Under the pieces are notes generated by a model that saw only the letters and a program-made list of their open reading frames with translations, was not told where the DNA came from and searched no databases. This document shows positions 23,207 to 36,811 of a stretch of DNA of 64,000 bases, one piece after another; position 1 is the first letter of the stretch; every line of letters begins with the position of its first letter. The position numbers were made by a program, and so were the translations under genes. Source of the stretch: Pontederia crassipes (Eukaryota > Streptophyta > Magnoliopsida > Commelinales > Pontederiaceae); contig CM060188.1 of the NCBI GenBank assembly GCA_030549335.1, positions 49,565,696 through 49,629,695 of the forward strand, read 5' to 3'.

Positions 23207-25280
23207 ACTCTTTATCTTGTTCCCACTTTTATGTGCATGGTAAGTAATCTTGCACGTCATTTTCTCGTCTTTCAGTAAGTATAAGTTAATTACGTGATCC
23301 TTGTTGATGCCCAAAGAATACCGTTACAACATAATAAATAGTGATTATATCAAGTTTATATATGATGTCTACAAATTCTTAAGACTTAATTAATAAAAGA
23401 CTGATTAATGGAAGAATATTGAAGGAAAAAAAAAGTAAGATATAAAACCATTAATTTCACGCTAAAAGAAAAATGGGATGAAGCATGCACTGTGACAATG
23501 ACATGGTGACAAAAAACCAAGTCATGTTCATGCTGGACAAACGTAATATATATAATTGGTGGTCCTTTTTAGAGAAGGCATATGGATCCATGCAATGTAA
23601 ATCTAAAGGCAACTACTAGTCTTCTCTTCAACGTTTTGCTTCGTGCATGGGATGCTGCTGGTGGTGGCCGGCGGACGGTCAAAATATATATTGACAGGTC
23701 GTTGGGGACGAAAGTGGAAAGAAAGAAAGAAAGAAAATAAAAAAGAGAAGGGGGGGAAATTGTACGAATAAGTTGGAGGACGTCATAATGAAAGTAAAGT
23801 TGAGCTTCTTAAGATAAAATCTGATGCATCATCACTGACACTCACAAAGTCACAAAAGATCTCGTACGTACGTTGAGGGGAGCTGCACAAAAGTCACTTT
23901 TGGCAGTCGATCGAGATTGAAAAGAGATTGCAATTTTCAAGACGAATTTTGGGAGAAAAAGTTTCCGAAATAATTAAAGCGCACACACAGAAGAAATAAG
24001 AAAGTGCATACCATCCACATCTCACTGTGTCAAATGAGACTCTCGACTCACGATTGAGTTAAAATTAACTCTGATGATTTTCTAATTTTCGAAGAAAAGT
24101 TAAGGGACGTTGACTTTTTTATCCAATCGTTTAATAATTTTCTTATATTTATAGAGTCTTTCAAGAAAGTGACTACTTCGATTCTTGAACTAGAGACTTA
24201 GGATTTGCTTGTTGGTATTCAACGGGCGCGAAGATTGGGCTACACACGGCTCCGTGCGGAATGAAGGTGCTAGTGCAACTTATTTTTAAGGAAGAAAAAT
24301 CACCATGACGTGTTCACAATGTGCTCATAGATATTGAAAACCTTTTAAAGGAATGTGATGATTGGAAGCTAAGGCATGTATATCAAGAGACTAATTAATT
24401 TGCTAATTTTTTAACAAATTTTGGCCGTTCAGTTCTGAATGATAATTTTTGAGAAAATTCTCTCATTTGGGACTCTCTCTTTTGATGTATTGGGACATCG
24501 CTATGCAATTTAATAAATAACTTTCTTTTTCTAAAAAACAATTTAAGTTATATTATTCAAATCTTATAATTCTGTAACATCCAGAAAAAGAAAGGGAAAA
24601 TTGAACGAATTTGAATATTCTCCATGATAACTCTCGGTCCTTAATATATATATGATCAGAGGATTATTAATTGTTCTTAGTGATCCATTAATATTCTTAG
24701 TTATCACCCTTTATTCATCTTCTTATTTTTTCTCGTTCTTTTTTCCCTCACGTTACTTCCTCTTCTTGCCTTTTGGAGAGATAAAAAAGAAAACCTGCTA
24801 AAAGTTTTATTCGGTGATAAAACTTGTTAAAAGTTTAATCATGATATTAACAACTTGAGCGTGACATAATTTGTTGTCAAACCATGACACGCAATCACCA
24901 AAGAAAATTGTGTATGCTCAGCAATCAATAATAGAACTTGTTGATACAACAATTAATACTACAAGGTTGAGATGACAAGAAACAAGCCAAATGAGCTAAA
25001 ATATGGAAGACATAATAGATTTTGATACATGAACCACAAGCAAATTATGTATGAATTGACTACGTGATGAACAACTCAAACATCATCGCATGACGGTGAC
25101 ATACTGTAAAGTGTCAATGGCATGGCAATGAAGTCGCAGATGAGTGTACGAAGGAGATGCAACGATGGTCGTCGTGAATGGTAGAGACAAAGGATATCAA
25201 ACAACCGTTTGAGGGAAGCATGTAACACATCTACTAACATAGTTATATGCAACAATTTGAGATTTAATCAGTCATTAAGG
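22701..25280. other. AT-rich intergenic DNA
   Basis: No gene recognised. Contents are an (ATT)n tract at 23118-23204, a GAAAGAAAGAAAG run near 23720, and otherwise unique-looking AT-rich DNA up to the outer LTR element. A CACTACAAAAAAA string at 22846 has no partner end. Confidence 0.5.
23118..23204. repeat. (ATT)n microsatellite
   Basis: About 29 uninterrupted ATT units (87 bp), long enough to be highly variable between individuals. Confidence 0.97.
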
Positions 25281-25285
25281 TCATT

Positions 25286-26759
25286 TGTAACAACAAAAAA
25301 AATGAAACGGTCATGGGCAGCTGGCAGAGGGAATCAAATCCCCTGTTCACATAGAAAGACAATAGATGGCATTTATGTTGTGAGGTGGCATGAAAATTAG
25401 AAGTAAAAATAAGATTTGAAAAAATTGAATGGAAAAACAACCTCCATCTCCCTGGTGTGATATTCACATAGACAGAACCCAAAAATCCCTTTGGCTTGGA
25501 ATCCATCGTATGCCCTCTTTTCCCCTCACTCCATCATGGTGGTACTCCAAGTGCAGTAAGAACAGCCGACTATCTCCTGTCTTCGCCCATATTTCTGCAC
25601 TCCAGCGATGTAACCTCACAATCCTTTGTACCCTTTGACTTGCCTGCAGATGAAGGGTGCCTAGGGGAGGAAGGCATTGCTCAGGGTCGACAGAGAGGGG
25701 GGCTTAGATTAGAAACCTAACGGATTGACGAGGGAACAGTAGTGAACCAGGTGGGTGAAATTGAAATCACTCAGGATAACTATGAATAGGAATAGATCTG
25801 AATCACTGATGTGAAAATTCTATAAAATGACTTATGATTGAACGAAGGAAAGAAATGAATGGATTGTTTGCCCTATGATTCTATGTTTGTTGTTGATTGT
25901 TGATATGAGTGTGTTTTCTTTATCATGGTCTTGTGTTGATGATTGCTCTGAAGTAATGATACATCTAGAATAGAAGACTCTCAAGTTTTATATGCTCTGT
26001 TCGTGATTAAATGCTTAATGTCCGGTCGACCGACCACAGGAGACCAGTCGACCGACATTCCTATGTTCGTCCATGTACATGGATCGATCGACCGACCGAT
26101 GAAAATCGGTCGACCGATCATCCCTTCTGAAATGCACAGCTCGATCGACCGACCAATAGAAATTTGTTGAGAGAATCTTGTATTATCGGTCGATCGATCA
26201 AGAGAAACTGATCGATCGATGCCAATAGATTGGTCAACCGACCAGGAGAGACCGATTGAACGAACTTTGAGTCTGACCCTTAATTCTACTTAGTATTAAA
26301 TCTAGTTTTTTGACATGATCATTATTTTTTCCCCTCTGGTTGATTATCTATATGACTGAATCAAAAGATAAGTTATTAATTCACCCTCCATTGATCCAGC
26401 CACCCCTATAGTATGAAAGAATGACAATAAAGGTAAAGTGATTATTAAAGAAAGATGAAAGAATAAAAAAGGGGTGGTCAGCCCATATCAAGTACCTAAG
26501 GATAAGGGTCACTCCCTTGATAATGACTCTATCAATCATTGACCTACATAAGGTTGTATTATTTTGCTTGGCATAAACCTCAAAAGTTAAAGGTATATAA
26601 AGTCATCTGAGTTATAAGTATAGTTCAAGGTACAGAAAAATGTGCAAGTAATGCAGGTATGATATCAAAGAATCTAAAGGCACTTAAAGTGATATGATTT
26701 ATAAGTAAAGTTCAAGGTAAAGAAAGACGTTCAAATAATACAAGTAAGTTGTCAAGTAT
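25286..26759 (+). repeat. Outer element left LTR, first part
   Basis: Matches 39741 to about 41212 along its length. It stops exactly at the AGTAT target site used by the inner element and resumes at 34892. Confidence 0.9.
26020..26262. repeat. CGGTCGACCG palindrome array (left LTR)
   Basis: About ten copies of CGGTCGACCG, CGATCGACCGACCG and ATCGATCGAT variants occur, separated by 10-40 bp of unique sequence. The matching array in the right LTR is at 40463-40715. Confidence 0.85.
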
Positions 26760-29000
26760 TGTAACAACCAACAAAAAGATAAAAAAAAAAGAGAAAATAA
26801 ATCAGAATTTAAACACGCAGTAAACAAATCATATCCTAATCAAAGTTAGGAAAGAAAGGGAATCAAATCTGATCTCTTCAAAATTAATTAGGAAAGGAAG
26901 ATTAGATTTAAACAAAACCTTATATAAGAACACCTCACCCTCCTAACTCCCACGAAAGCCTTTTGTTGGTCTTAATTTCGTGCGGCCACTTTGCAAACGT
27001 CCAGAGGCGAAGAACAGAGGGAAAAACAAGGGAGAGTCAGGGGAGGGAGCCATTGATCGATTTTCGACGAACCGAGGAACGAATCAATCGCGAACAAAGG
27101 TGGGTGAATCGAAATCACCTTGCATGACCTCTGAATTATCTCAATTCATGCCCGAATCGTTATGAAAAGAATATGAATATGATTCAAGTTATTGTTTTTA
27201 ATTGTTTGTTTTCTTGAATTCTTTGATTGGTTGATTGTTGCATGCCTAGTTATTTTCTGTTTATTATATTTCTGTATTATTGATTGCTAAGGTGTAAGAT
27301 TTAGATAGGGATTTCGTTTTCGGTCTTATAACGCAATTTAATTTTTTTAAAAAGTAGAAGTATTACGGCCGTAAGAATTGTTTGGCCGTAATTTTCTTAC
27401 GGTCGAGAAAAGGGACAGAGAGGTAGAGAATTTCGGCCGTAAAAGGAATAGAGAGAATAGAGTTTCGGCCGTAAAAGAAGAGAGAGAAGAGAATTTCGGC
27501 CGTAAAGGGAATAGAGAGAATAGAGTTTCGGCCGTAAAAGAAGAGAGAGAATATAATTTCGGCCGTAAAAAGAAGAGAGAGAAAAGAAGAGAGAGATAAG
27601 GGAAATAGGTTGTTACGGCCGAAGAGTTAGATTTCGGCCGTAATAAAATGGAAAAGAAAAAGAGGGAAGATGTCGACCGTAATAGATGTCGATCGTAACA
27701 GACGATTTTTACGGTCGTAAAAATCCGAGAAGTTGGGGGAGAGAGAAACGAAGAAAGAGAAAAGGGGGAGATCGATTGTTACGGCCGAAGAGTAGAGTTT
27801 TACGGCCGTAACGGGATAGGCCGTAACGGATGGGCGTAACAGGTGATGGCCGTAACGAAATAAGAGTTGAATTATTACGGCCGAAGTAGAAAAGAAAATA
27901 GGGTTTTTACGGCCGTAACGTAATCAAGGTTAATTTTTACGGCCGTAACGTAATAAAGGTTAATTTTTACGGCCGTAAAATGAAAGAAATTCTTGGGCGT
28001 AAAATCCAAATGATTAGGGTTTTACGGTCGTAAGGAGGAGGAGATTCTTTGGGCGTAAAATCCAACAAAATTCACCTATTAATCTCTCTTTATTTTGATA
28101 TGAATATTATTGATTTTCCTTATAATTCCAACATGAACTCTTTGTCTTGATTTACCTCATACCGATCATATCTCCTTCATCACATGATACAAAGAATGAA
28201 AAGATAATAAAAGTGATTAATAAGTTCAGATGAAAGATTAATGATGGGTTGCCAGTCCAAGCCAAGTGCATCAAGATAAGGGTCGCTCCCTTGGTCATGG
28301 TTTGATCACCCATTGACCCGCACAAGGCCGTATCGTTTGCTGGGCATACCCCAAGAATTAAAGGCACTTCAAAGTCACCCTGATTGTTAATTAATAACCA
28401 AGATCGACAAGCATGTTCAAGTTCAAGTTCAAGTTCAAGTCAAGTCAAGTATGTCATGATTCCAAGTTTACTATGTACTATTGATCCTCATGATTCATGA
28501 TATCGCTGATCTTATCCTTATTATGATCCATGATACTTATATGTTATCTTTCATGCTCAAGTTAAGCCTGATTAATTATCGCTGATTATTATATTCATGT
28601 CATGCATTGTATATCATGTGGTTCCCCACTAGGCTGTAAAGCTTACGGGAGGACCTCCTCCCCTGTGTCTGATTTCCACAGGACAAAGTCAGTAACGTGG
28701 TGGAGTAGGCGTGTGGTGATGAAGCTCTGGCGATAGGACAACACATGAACCATAGGGCTTTTAGAGTGTTATTTAGTTTTCATTTACCTTCCGCATTTTA
28801 GATTTATGATGTAGAACTTATTTTATTTCTTTTAGACTTCCGCAATTAAAGTTATAATTTATCTTCTTTTCTTTTCTTCCGCTGACGTGTCTCGGTTCTT
28901 GACTGAGTTATGGTCAATATGATGGTCAAAGTCATAGCATGCCGTAGCGTCTCCAGATTGGTCTTCTCCACGTGGCGGGGGTCGATTTGGGGGCGTTACA
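26760..29000 (+). repeat. Inner element 5' LTR
   Basis: 2241 bp, TGTAACAACC to GGCGTTACA. It has a palindrome array at 27360-28060 and then a region related to the outer LTR (TTCCCCACTAGGCTGTAAAG, GGGAGGACCTCCTCC). A CTTATATAAGAAC stretch near 26920 resembles a TATA box, giving a transcription start shortly after. Both LTR copies share it. Confidence 0.95.
27360..28060. repeat. TTACGGCCGTAA palindrome array (5' LTR of inner element)
   Basis: About two dozen copies of GGCCGTAA or close variants, many as the full 12-bp palindrome TTACGGCCGTAA. They are embedded in GAGAGAGAA-rich spacers of 10-40 bp, in both orientations by virtue of symmetry. The duplicate array is at 33250-33950. The open frame across part of it is repeat-driven and not a gene. 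Confidence 0.9.
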
Positions 29001-29004
29001 TTTA

Positions 29005-29017
29005 TGGTATCAGAGCC
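29005..29017 (+). other. Primer-binding site (initiator Met tRNA type), inner element
   Basis: TGGTATCAGAGCC begins four bases after the LTR. It is the standard plant retrotransposon sequence complementary to the 3' end of initiator tRNA-Met. Confidence 0.93.
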
Positions 29018-32000
29018 TAAAGTCAGGACTCTCTTGACGTCCTAGTGTATAGAATAAGTATGATATTGGTTCATGTGCTATCGCCGAGCAGTCGTCACAC
29101 CCTCCACCGTAAAGTACAAGTAAGATTTTCTTGCATTAAGTTATTCTTTATTGATGTATTGATATGTATTTCACATGAGTGGTTGATTCCTAGGAAGGTC
29201 ACTCTGTATGGTAGGAATCAACTTAAATGTGATTAGTGATTAAACAAAAAGGATCATAAAGGTTACGAACAAATTGGAAAAGAATAAACAACATGCATGT
29301 GGATAAATATACCTACGTGGAAAAAAAAGGGTCTTACAGATATTTAAAGAATAAAATATAAGAAACGATTATGTTTCTTATAATCCATGTTTTTCATCTC
29401 TTTCATGATTGCTCTATTCACGGACTTCTTCTGCTGACTGCAGCAGTATGAAGAGGAAAATGAATAAGTATATCAGTTGCAAAGAGATGTAGATTTAAGA
29501 AAGAAACGAAGGAATTATAAGAGTAACTAAAGGATTCGACTCACACAACACGTAGGTGTGAGATGATTTCAAATAGTAGAGGTGAAACCAAGCATGCATA
29601 AGTTATGATTTATGGTGATGACTTAGGTGGTTCCATTGGTCTACCAATATAAGGGTTCAATAAATTATCTTATATGTTTATGTTGATAAGTATGGACCCA
29701 TAATGCTTCTTGCGCCTTAGACTTCATATGATCCCTTTATTATGTGGATAATGGCCCTAAGCAAATCTAAACTAGTTATACGAAATTCTTAGTTGGACTA
29801 CTTTATGTGGAAAAATAATAATCAAATTATTAATTATGTTCAAGTTATGTAATATCCGTACACAAGAGTTTAAAGAATTAGTAAGCTGTCCAAGAATCAT
29901 GTATAAGGTATGGATGGACAAATATAGAAGCTTAAAGGGTTTAGAAGTCACATTAGCTTGAATAAATATTAGGAGAAATTTTCAATAAGTAGGTGATTAT
30001 TTAAGTTAACCGAACTTTTAGACCTAGCATACTCACACACATATGTACATATAACATACTATACTTATAAATATATAAGGATAAATAAATAAGTAAACAG
30101 ATTTAATTAACTTAGTTTAGTATATAGTATATTTGAAATTTTATTAATATGAAGTATATTTTTAAATAGCCATTATTAAAGAATGAATTCTCTATCATCG
30201 CAATGTATATATATTTTCAAAATAGACTAATATGATTAATACAAGAATTATATAAGAACAAGTAAGACATGAAAGGGTTACAAATGAATGTGAGAAATTT
30301 TAAAAAGATTTAAGGTCTCTTAATTGAGATATGCTTGAGGAGGATATGAGCCTCCAGCCATTAAGTATTAAAAGATCAAAACATCAAGTGAGGAAAACTT
30401 TAGAAAGTATGGGGGGTTAAGGTAAAGTATGAGGAATTTTGTAAGTCCCCTACAAGATGTCTGAAAAAGCAAGTTATGCACCCGAGAGGGATGATTATGC
30501 AAGTTTTAATTGAGTTATCTTGATTATTGATATAATTATAGTTTTCATAATAATGTCAAAACGTATAGGGTATTCAATCATATAATCATGGTTGATGGTT
30601 CAAGAGGGAAAATAAATCATATATATGTTTAGATAATGGGTTAAGTCATTGGATGATACATAGAATGTCCTCTAAGATGCAAGATATAAGATGATATATA
30701 GAATGTTCTCTAAGATGCCTCTACGTCAGTATGATGAAAAAAAAATACTCAAGATTTTGTCTTGATCAAGTGGACGACTTATGATTTGATCATAAGTCTT
30801 ATAAAGGGATTAGTTCTCCTTTCCAACTTTAAAGTTATCCCGACCCTCTCCCATGTGCTACAAGATATCGTTAATGCAAAAGGATCAGGAAATGATACGC
30901 AAAGAAGAAGAATGCTTGCTTGTATTCTGTTTGATTGATTGTTTTGTTTTCTTATCTTATTGTTTGAATTCATTTCATGTGTTTACTTGCATTCATGATG
31001 TTTTACTAAGGACTTATGTTAGAGAATGTGCATAAATGGTTTTGTTCATTAAAAACTAGATTGTACTATATGATCAACCCCACATCGTAAATATCGTTCG
31101 ACCTTAACATTAATTCAAGTGCTTCAAGATACTCAAGGAAAGAACTTATTGTGATAATATATAATCACTAGCCTCCTATGGAATTATATGAAATGACATT
31201 GCAAGAACCAAATCAATGTAGTCAAATAAGTTATTCCTTCCACTCAAAAAGTTAAATGATTATGATGATGTTTAGAGTAGGGTCACATCAAACATAGGTC
31301 ATCGTGAAAGTTATTGATCTAAATTGACATTATAAAGATGATTATTGGCATGATTCCATCACCAATTTTATCGAATCATATGATGATGCCATTATCTACG
31401 ATAATGGACAATGTTCTTAGTGATCCTATTGATTCTTACATGACATAGGTCACTTGATAAGGACGATGACCCTATGGAAATTACTTTAAGACAAGAGATT
31501 CATAAGACCAGGGCTCATTTCTACATGTTCCATTTCTTTTGTAACGAAGAATGATGACTCTATGAATCTAGAGCTATATTAACAAGTTGTTAAATAAAAC
31601 AACTATCAAGACATAAGTGTCTATTACCATGCAAAGATGACATATTTAAGACTAAGTGTTCTCAAGATCGACCTATGGAGTGAGTACCAGGAGTTTCGAG
31701 TTGCCAAAGAAGATGTAATGAATGTAATTTTCCTGGCAATGAATGATCACTATAAATTGAGCGATGCCATTAGACTAAGAACATCCCTCAAACCTTTAAG
31801 TTCTCAAGAACATTGTGTTCAAACTATGCCCACATTTACGTAGAAAAAAATTGAAGTGTTCATCGTTTAAAAAAAAAAGTCCTAGGTATATTTTCTTTTA
31901 GTAGTATGATAATATGTGATAATGAAGATAACATGAAGTTTGAAAGATTATGAGTTCTCCATGAAGTACCATTTTGGTAAAAAAAAAAAATGAACTCAGT

Positions 32001-32127
32001 TACACATACACTCAGACACAAGTGATGCTCGCTAGGCTTCATGAGGCTGCGTATGTAATGATGAAGGAACCAAGCATGTGAAACCCAAATGATGAAGTCC
32101 TAAAGAGAGAAGTACTAGATAAATAAC

Positions 32128-32290
32128 ATAAGTCTCGGTTGCGGTCCATTTAGGAATAAGTCTTATAGGAAGTATGTGATGAATATTATAAGCCTGGGTT
32201 ACGATCCATTTAAAAAGTACAAAGAAGTATAAGGATATAACCATAAGCCTGGGTTGCGATCCATTCGGGAAGGACACGGATGTATAAGGA
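32128..32290. repeat. Three 61-bp repeats in the inner element interior
   Basis: AAGTCTCGGTTGCGGTCCATT and two later versions (AAGCCTGGGTTACGATCCAT, AAGCCTGGGTTGCGATCCAT) recur at about 61-bp spacing. Non-coding. Confidence 0.65.
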
Positions 32291-32631
32291 TGAATAAATA
32301 GTTATGACATGAAACATGGAGATACGGAAATAAGTCCCAAGTACCCAGCATGTCAATGTGGAAAAAAAAAAAATAGAGCATCAGAAATCCTATTAGATGA
32401 TGATGCATGACGTTAAGAATTCATAGACCTGACCTTCGCTGAGTATCCGACGCACATAGTGGAGCGCAAGGTGCAACGCCTGAAGAACAACGACGTAACC
32501 ATGGTCAGAGTAGCTTGGCATTTCCATAAAGGCGATGACGCGACATGGGAGCTCGAATCGGAAATGCGCCAAGAATTCCCTCATCTTTTCGGTAAGCCCT
32601 CTACTTAGTGCAAAATTCGAGGACGAATTTT

Positions 32632-32649
32632 CTTTTAAGGGGGTAAGAA
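32632..32649 (+). other. Polypurine tract, inner element
   Basis: TTTTAAGGGGGTAAGAA lies directly before the 3' LTR, preceded by CGAGGACGAATTTTC, the usual plant Ty3/gypsy arrangement. Confidence 0.85.
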
Positions 32650-34891
32650 TGTAACAACCAACAAAAAGATAAAAAAAAAAGAGAAAATAAATCAGAATTT
32701 AAACACGCAGTAAACAAATCATATCCTAATCAAAGTTAGGAAAGAAAGGGAATCAAATCTGATCTCTTCAAAATTAATTAGGAAAGGAAGATTAGATTTA
32801 AACAAAACCTTATATAAGAACACCTCACCCTCCTAACTCCCACGAAAGCCTTTTGTTGGTCTTAATTTCGTGCGGCCACTTTGCAAACGTCCAGAGGCGA
32901 AGAACAGAGGGAAAAACAAGGGAGAGTCAGGGGAGGGAGCCATTGATCGATTTTTCGACGAACCGAGGTACGAATCAATCGCGAACAAAGGTGGGTGAAT
33001 CGAAATCACCTTGCATGACCTCTGAATTATCTCAATTCATGCCCGAATCGTTATGAAAAGAATATGAATATGATTCAAGTTATTGTTTTTAATTGTTTGT
33101 TTTCTTGAATTCTTTGATTGGTTGATTGTTGCATGCCTAGTTATTTTCTGTTTATTATATTTCTGTATTATTGATTGCTAAGGTGTAAGATTTAGATAGG
33201 GATTTCGTTTTCGGTCTTATAACGCAATTTAATTTTTTTAAAAAGTAGAAGTATTACGGCCGTAAGAATTGTTTGGCCGTAATTTTCTTACGGTCGAGAA
33301 AAGGGACAGAGAGGTAGAGAATTTCGGCCGTAAAAGGAATAGAGAGAATAGAGTTTCGGCCGTAAAAGAAGAGAGAGAAGAGAATTTCGGCCGTAAAGGG
33401 AATAGAGAGAATAGAGTTTCGGCCGTAAAAGAAGAGAGAGAATATAATTTCGGCCGTAAAAAGAAGAGAGAGAAAAGAAGAGAGAGATAAGGGAAATAGG
33501 TTGTTACGGCCGAAGAGTTAGATTTCGGCCGTAATAAAATGGAAAAGAAAAAGAGGGAAGATGTCGACCGTAATAGATGTCGATCGTAACAGACGATTTT
33601 TACGGTCGTAAAAATCCGAGAAGTTGGGGGAGAGAGAAACGAAGAAAGAGAAAAGGGGGAGATCGATTGTTACGGCCGAAGAGTAGAGTTTTACGGCCGT
33701 AACGGGATAGGCCGTAACGGATGGGCGTAACAGGTGATGGCCGTAACGAAATAAGAGTTGAATTATTACGGCCGAAGTAGAAAAGAAAATAGGGTTTTTA
33801 CGGCCGTAACGTAATCAAGGTTAATTTTTACGGCCGTAACGTAATAAAGGTTAATTTTTACGGCCGTAAAATGAAAGAAATTCTTGGGCGTAAAATCCAA
33901 ATGATTAGGGTTTTACGGTCGTAAGGAGGAGGAGATTCTTTGGGCGTAAAATCCAACAAAATTCACCTATTAATCTCTCTTTATTTTGATATGAATATTA
34001 TTGATTTTCCTTATAATTCCAACATGAACTCTTTGTCTTGATTTACCTCATACCGATCATATCTCCTTCATCACATGATACAAAGAATGAAAAGATAATA
34101 AAAGTGATTAATAAGTTCAGATGAAAGATTAATGATGGGTTGCCAGTCCAAGCCAAGTGCATCAAGATAAGGGTCGCTCCCTTGGTCATGGTTTGATCAC
34201 CCATTGACCCGCACAAGGCCGTATCGTTTGCTGGGCATACCCCAAGAATTAAAGGCACTTCAAAGTCACCCTGATTGTTAATTAATAACCAAGATCGACA
34301 AGCATGTTCAAGTTCAAGTTCAAGTTCAAGTCAAGTCAAGTATGTCATGATTCCAAGTTTACTATGTACTATTGATCCTCATGATTCATGATATCGCTGA
34401 TCTTATCCTTATTATGATCCATGATACTTATATGTTATCTTTCATGCTCAAGTTAAGCCTGATTAATTATCGCTGATTATTATATTCATGTCATGCATTG
34501 TATATCATGTGGTTCCCCACTAGGCTGTAAAGCTTACGGGAGGACCTCCTCCCCTGTGTCTGATTTCCACAGGACCAAGTCAGTAACGTGGTGGAGTAGG
34601 CGTGTGGTGATGAAGCTCTGGCGATAGGACAACACATGAACCATAGGGCTTTTAGAGTGTTATTTAGTTTTCATTTACCTTCCGCATTTTAGATTTATGA
34701 TGTAGAACTTATTTTATTTCTTTTAGACTTCCGCAATTAAAGTTATAATTTATCTTCTTTTCTTTTCTTCCGCTGACGTGTCTCGGTTCTTGACTGAGTT
34801 ATGGTCAATATGATGGTCAAAGTCATAGCATGCCGTAGCGTCTCCAGATTGGTCTTCTCCACGTGGCGGGGGTCGATTTGGGGGCGTTACA
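32650..34891 (+). repeat. Inner element 3' LTR
   Basis: Near-perfect copy of 26760-29000, including the palindrome array at 33250-33950, followed by the AGTAT duplication. Confidence 0.95.
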
Positions 34892-35481
34892 AGTATTGTC
34901 ATGATCTCTATCACGATTAATGAATTTCCTATTGATTCCAAGTTATTATGGTTTACCCTGATGTTACTGCTTATCATTATTCATTGATTTTCTTTATTAT
35001 TCTAATGACTACATGCTTAATCTCTGATCAAGATAAATTATTTCACCGATTCTAATTTATCCTATTTAATAGTTATGCATTGTATACTTATATGGTTCCC
35101 CACTAGACTGTAAACCTTACAAGAGGACCTCCTCCTCTGTGTTTGATTTTCACAGGTTCGGATCAGTGATAATGTGGAGTAGGTGTACTGCGATAAGGCT
35201 CTAGCGACAAGAAAGTACATGAACCACAAGGCCTATTTAGTGATTTATTGCCCTCCTGCATTTACCAATTTTTGATGTAGAACTTATGACCCTAAAAGAT
35301 GATGTAACCCTCTTCCTTAGACTTCCGTATTTAATATAAGTCCTCTTTATTTTCTTTCTTTCGCTGACGTGTCCTGATTTTTTATTGAGACTTGGTCAAT
35401 AAGATGGTCAAAGTCATAGCGTCCGTAGCATTCCCAAGTTGGTCTTCGTCACATGACGGGGGTCGATTTGAGGGCATTACA
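34892..35481 (+). repeat. Outer element left LTR, second part
   Basis: Continues the outer LTR after the inner insertion and matches about 41208-41796 of the right LTR. It ends GAGGGCATTACA at 35481. Confidence 0.9.
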
Positions 35482-35485
35482 TTTA

Positions 35486-35498
35486 TGGTATCAGAGTC
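35486..35498 (+). other. Primer-binding site, outer element
   Basis: TGGTATCAGAG follows the LTR by four bases, as in the inner element. Confidence 0.85.
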
Positions 35499-36811
35499 TA
35501 AAGTCAGGACTCTCTTGACATTTTATTGTATAAGATAGTATGGTAATGGTTCATGTGCTTTCGCCGAGCAGTCGCCACACCCTTCACCATAAAGTACAAG
35601 TAAGATCTTTCTTGCTTTGTGTTATTCTTTATTGATGTATGAATACATATTTCATATGAGTGGTTAATTTCTAAGGAGGTTATTTTGTATGGTAGGAATC
35701 AACCTAAAGGGTATTAGTGATTATGCAAAAGGGTCATAAATGTTATGAAAAAAATTGGGATAGAATAAGTAATGCATGTGGATAATTATACCTACATGAA
35801 GAATCAGTCTTATAGATATTTAGAGAATAAAATATAAGAAATAATTTTGTTTCTTATAAGTAATGTTTTCCATCTCTTTCATGATCACCCTACTCACAGA
35901 CTTTTTCTACTGACTGCAGCAGTATGAAAAGAGAAATGAGTAGGTATATTGCAAAGAGATGTAGATTTATGAGAGAAAGGAGAGAATTATAAGAGTAAAT
36001 AAAAGATTCGACTCATACAACAAGTATGTGTGAAATAGTTCCAAATAGTAAAAGTGAAATTTTATGAAATTAAACATGCCTAAGATATGATCTATTGTTA
36101 TGACTCATGTGTGGTTTCATTGATTTACCAAGTTAACGCTGAATGTATTGATTTATAGGGATAAGTATGGATTAGTTAGTAAAGGATCTAAGCAAATTCA
36201 AATTACTTATTAGAATTCTTAGTTGATTACCTTACAGTGAAACTAAGAATTTCTATTGTTATGCTTAAATCACGTGACCTTACCTTATGTTAATAAAGGA
36301 ACTAGGGAGATACAAACTAGTTATATGAATTCTTATTATCTCATATTGAGCTAAGAGTTAGTAACTAAGTTAAAAACTTTTTATAGTTTTCAATGGGAAA
36401 TAATTTAGGTATACTCTGGTTATCTAAGAATCATGTGTAGTAGATGGGTGAACAAATATAGAAATTTAAAAGACTCAGAAGTCACATGGGTTTGAATTAA
36501 GAATGAATATCAAACGATCGACTGCAATCCCTTTTCGGTTAATCGAAAGACATTGACAAACGGGCATTCATTTCTCCTTTCGGACGACCCTAGAATGAAC
36601 CAGAAACGGACGACCGTTTGACTTGTAGGCGTCCGATATGTGGATAGAAGGAAATTCGATCCTAATCGAACCCTTTGATTTATTAAGCCTCTGTACACCT
36701 GATTTATTATCAAATGAAATGAACTTAAAGATGATTCAGAACTATGCTCAATACGACCTTGATCTATTTACAGGTCGAAAGAAAGGTCCACTATGATGAT
36801 GAAAAGTTATG

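Larger units (their letters stand above)
26760..34891 (+). mobile_element. Inner LTR retrotransposon, young, non-coding interior
   Basis: LTRs at 26760-29000 and 32650-34891 (about 2.24 kb each) start TGTAACAACC and end GGGGCGTTACA. The target duplication AGTAT is perfect (26755-26759 and 34892-34896). Primer site TGGTATCAGAGCC is at 29005. A purine-rich tract ends at 32649. The 3.65-kb interior lacks gag and most of pol. A chromodomain-like pol C terminus is discernible at about 32400-32610 (with HIVERKVQRLKN and ATWELESEMR). By eye only about three differences separate the LTRs, so insertion was very recent. It looks structurally whole as a non-autonomous element that would need another element's proteins. 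Confidence 0.95.

Noticed and set aside
27378-27599. 73-codon frame (also at 33269-33490) in both inner LTRs
   Set aside because: A product of the palindrome/purine repeat array, with a repetitive FGRK-type translation. No gene.
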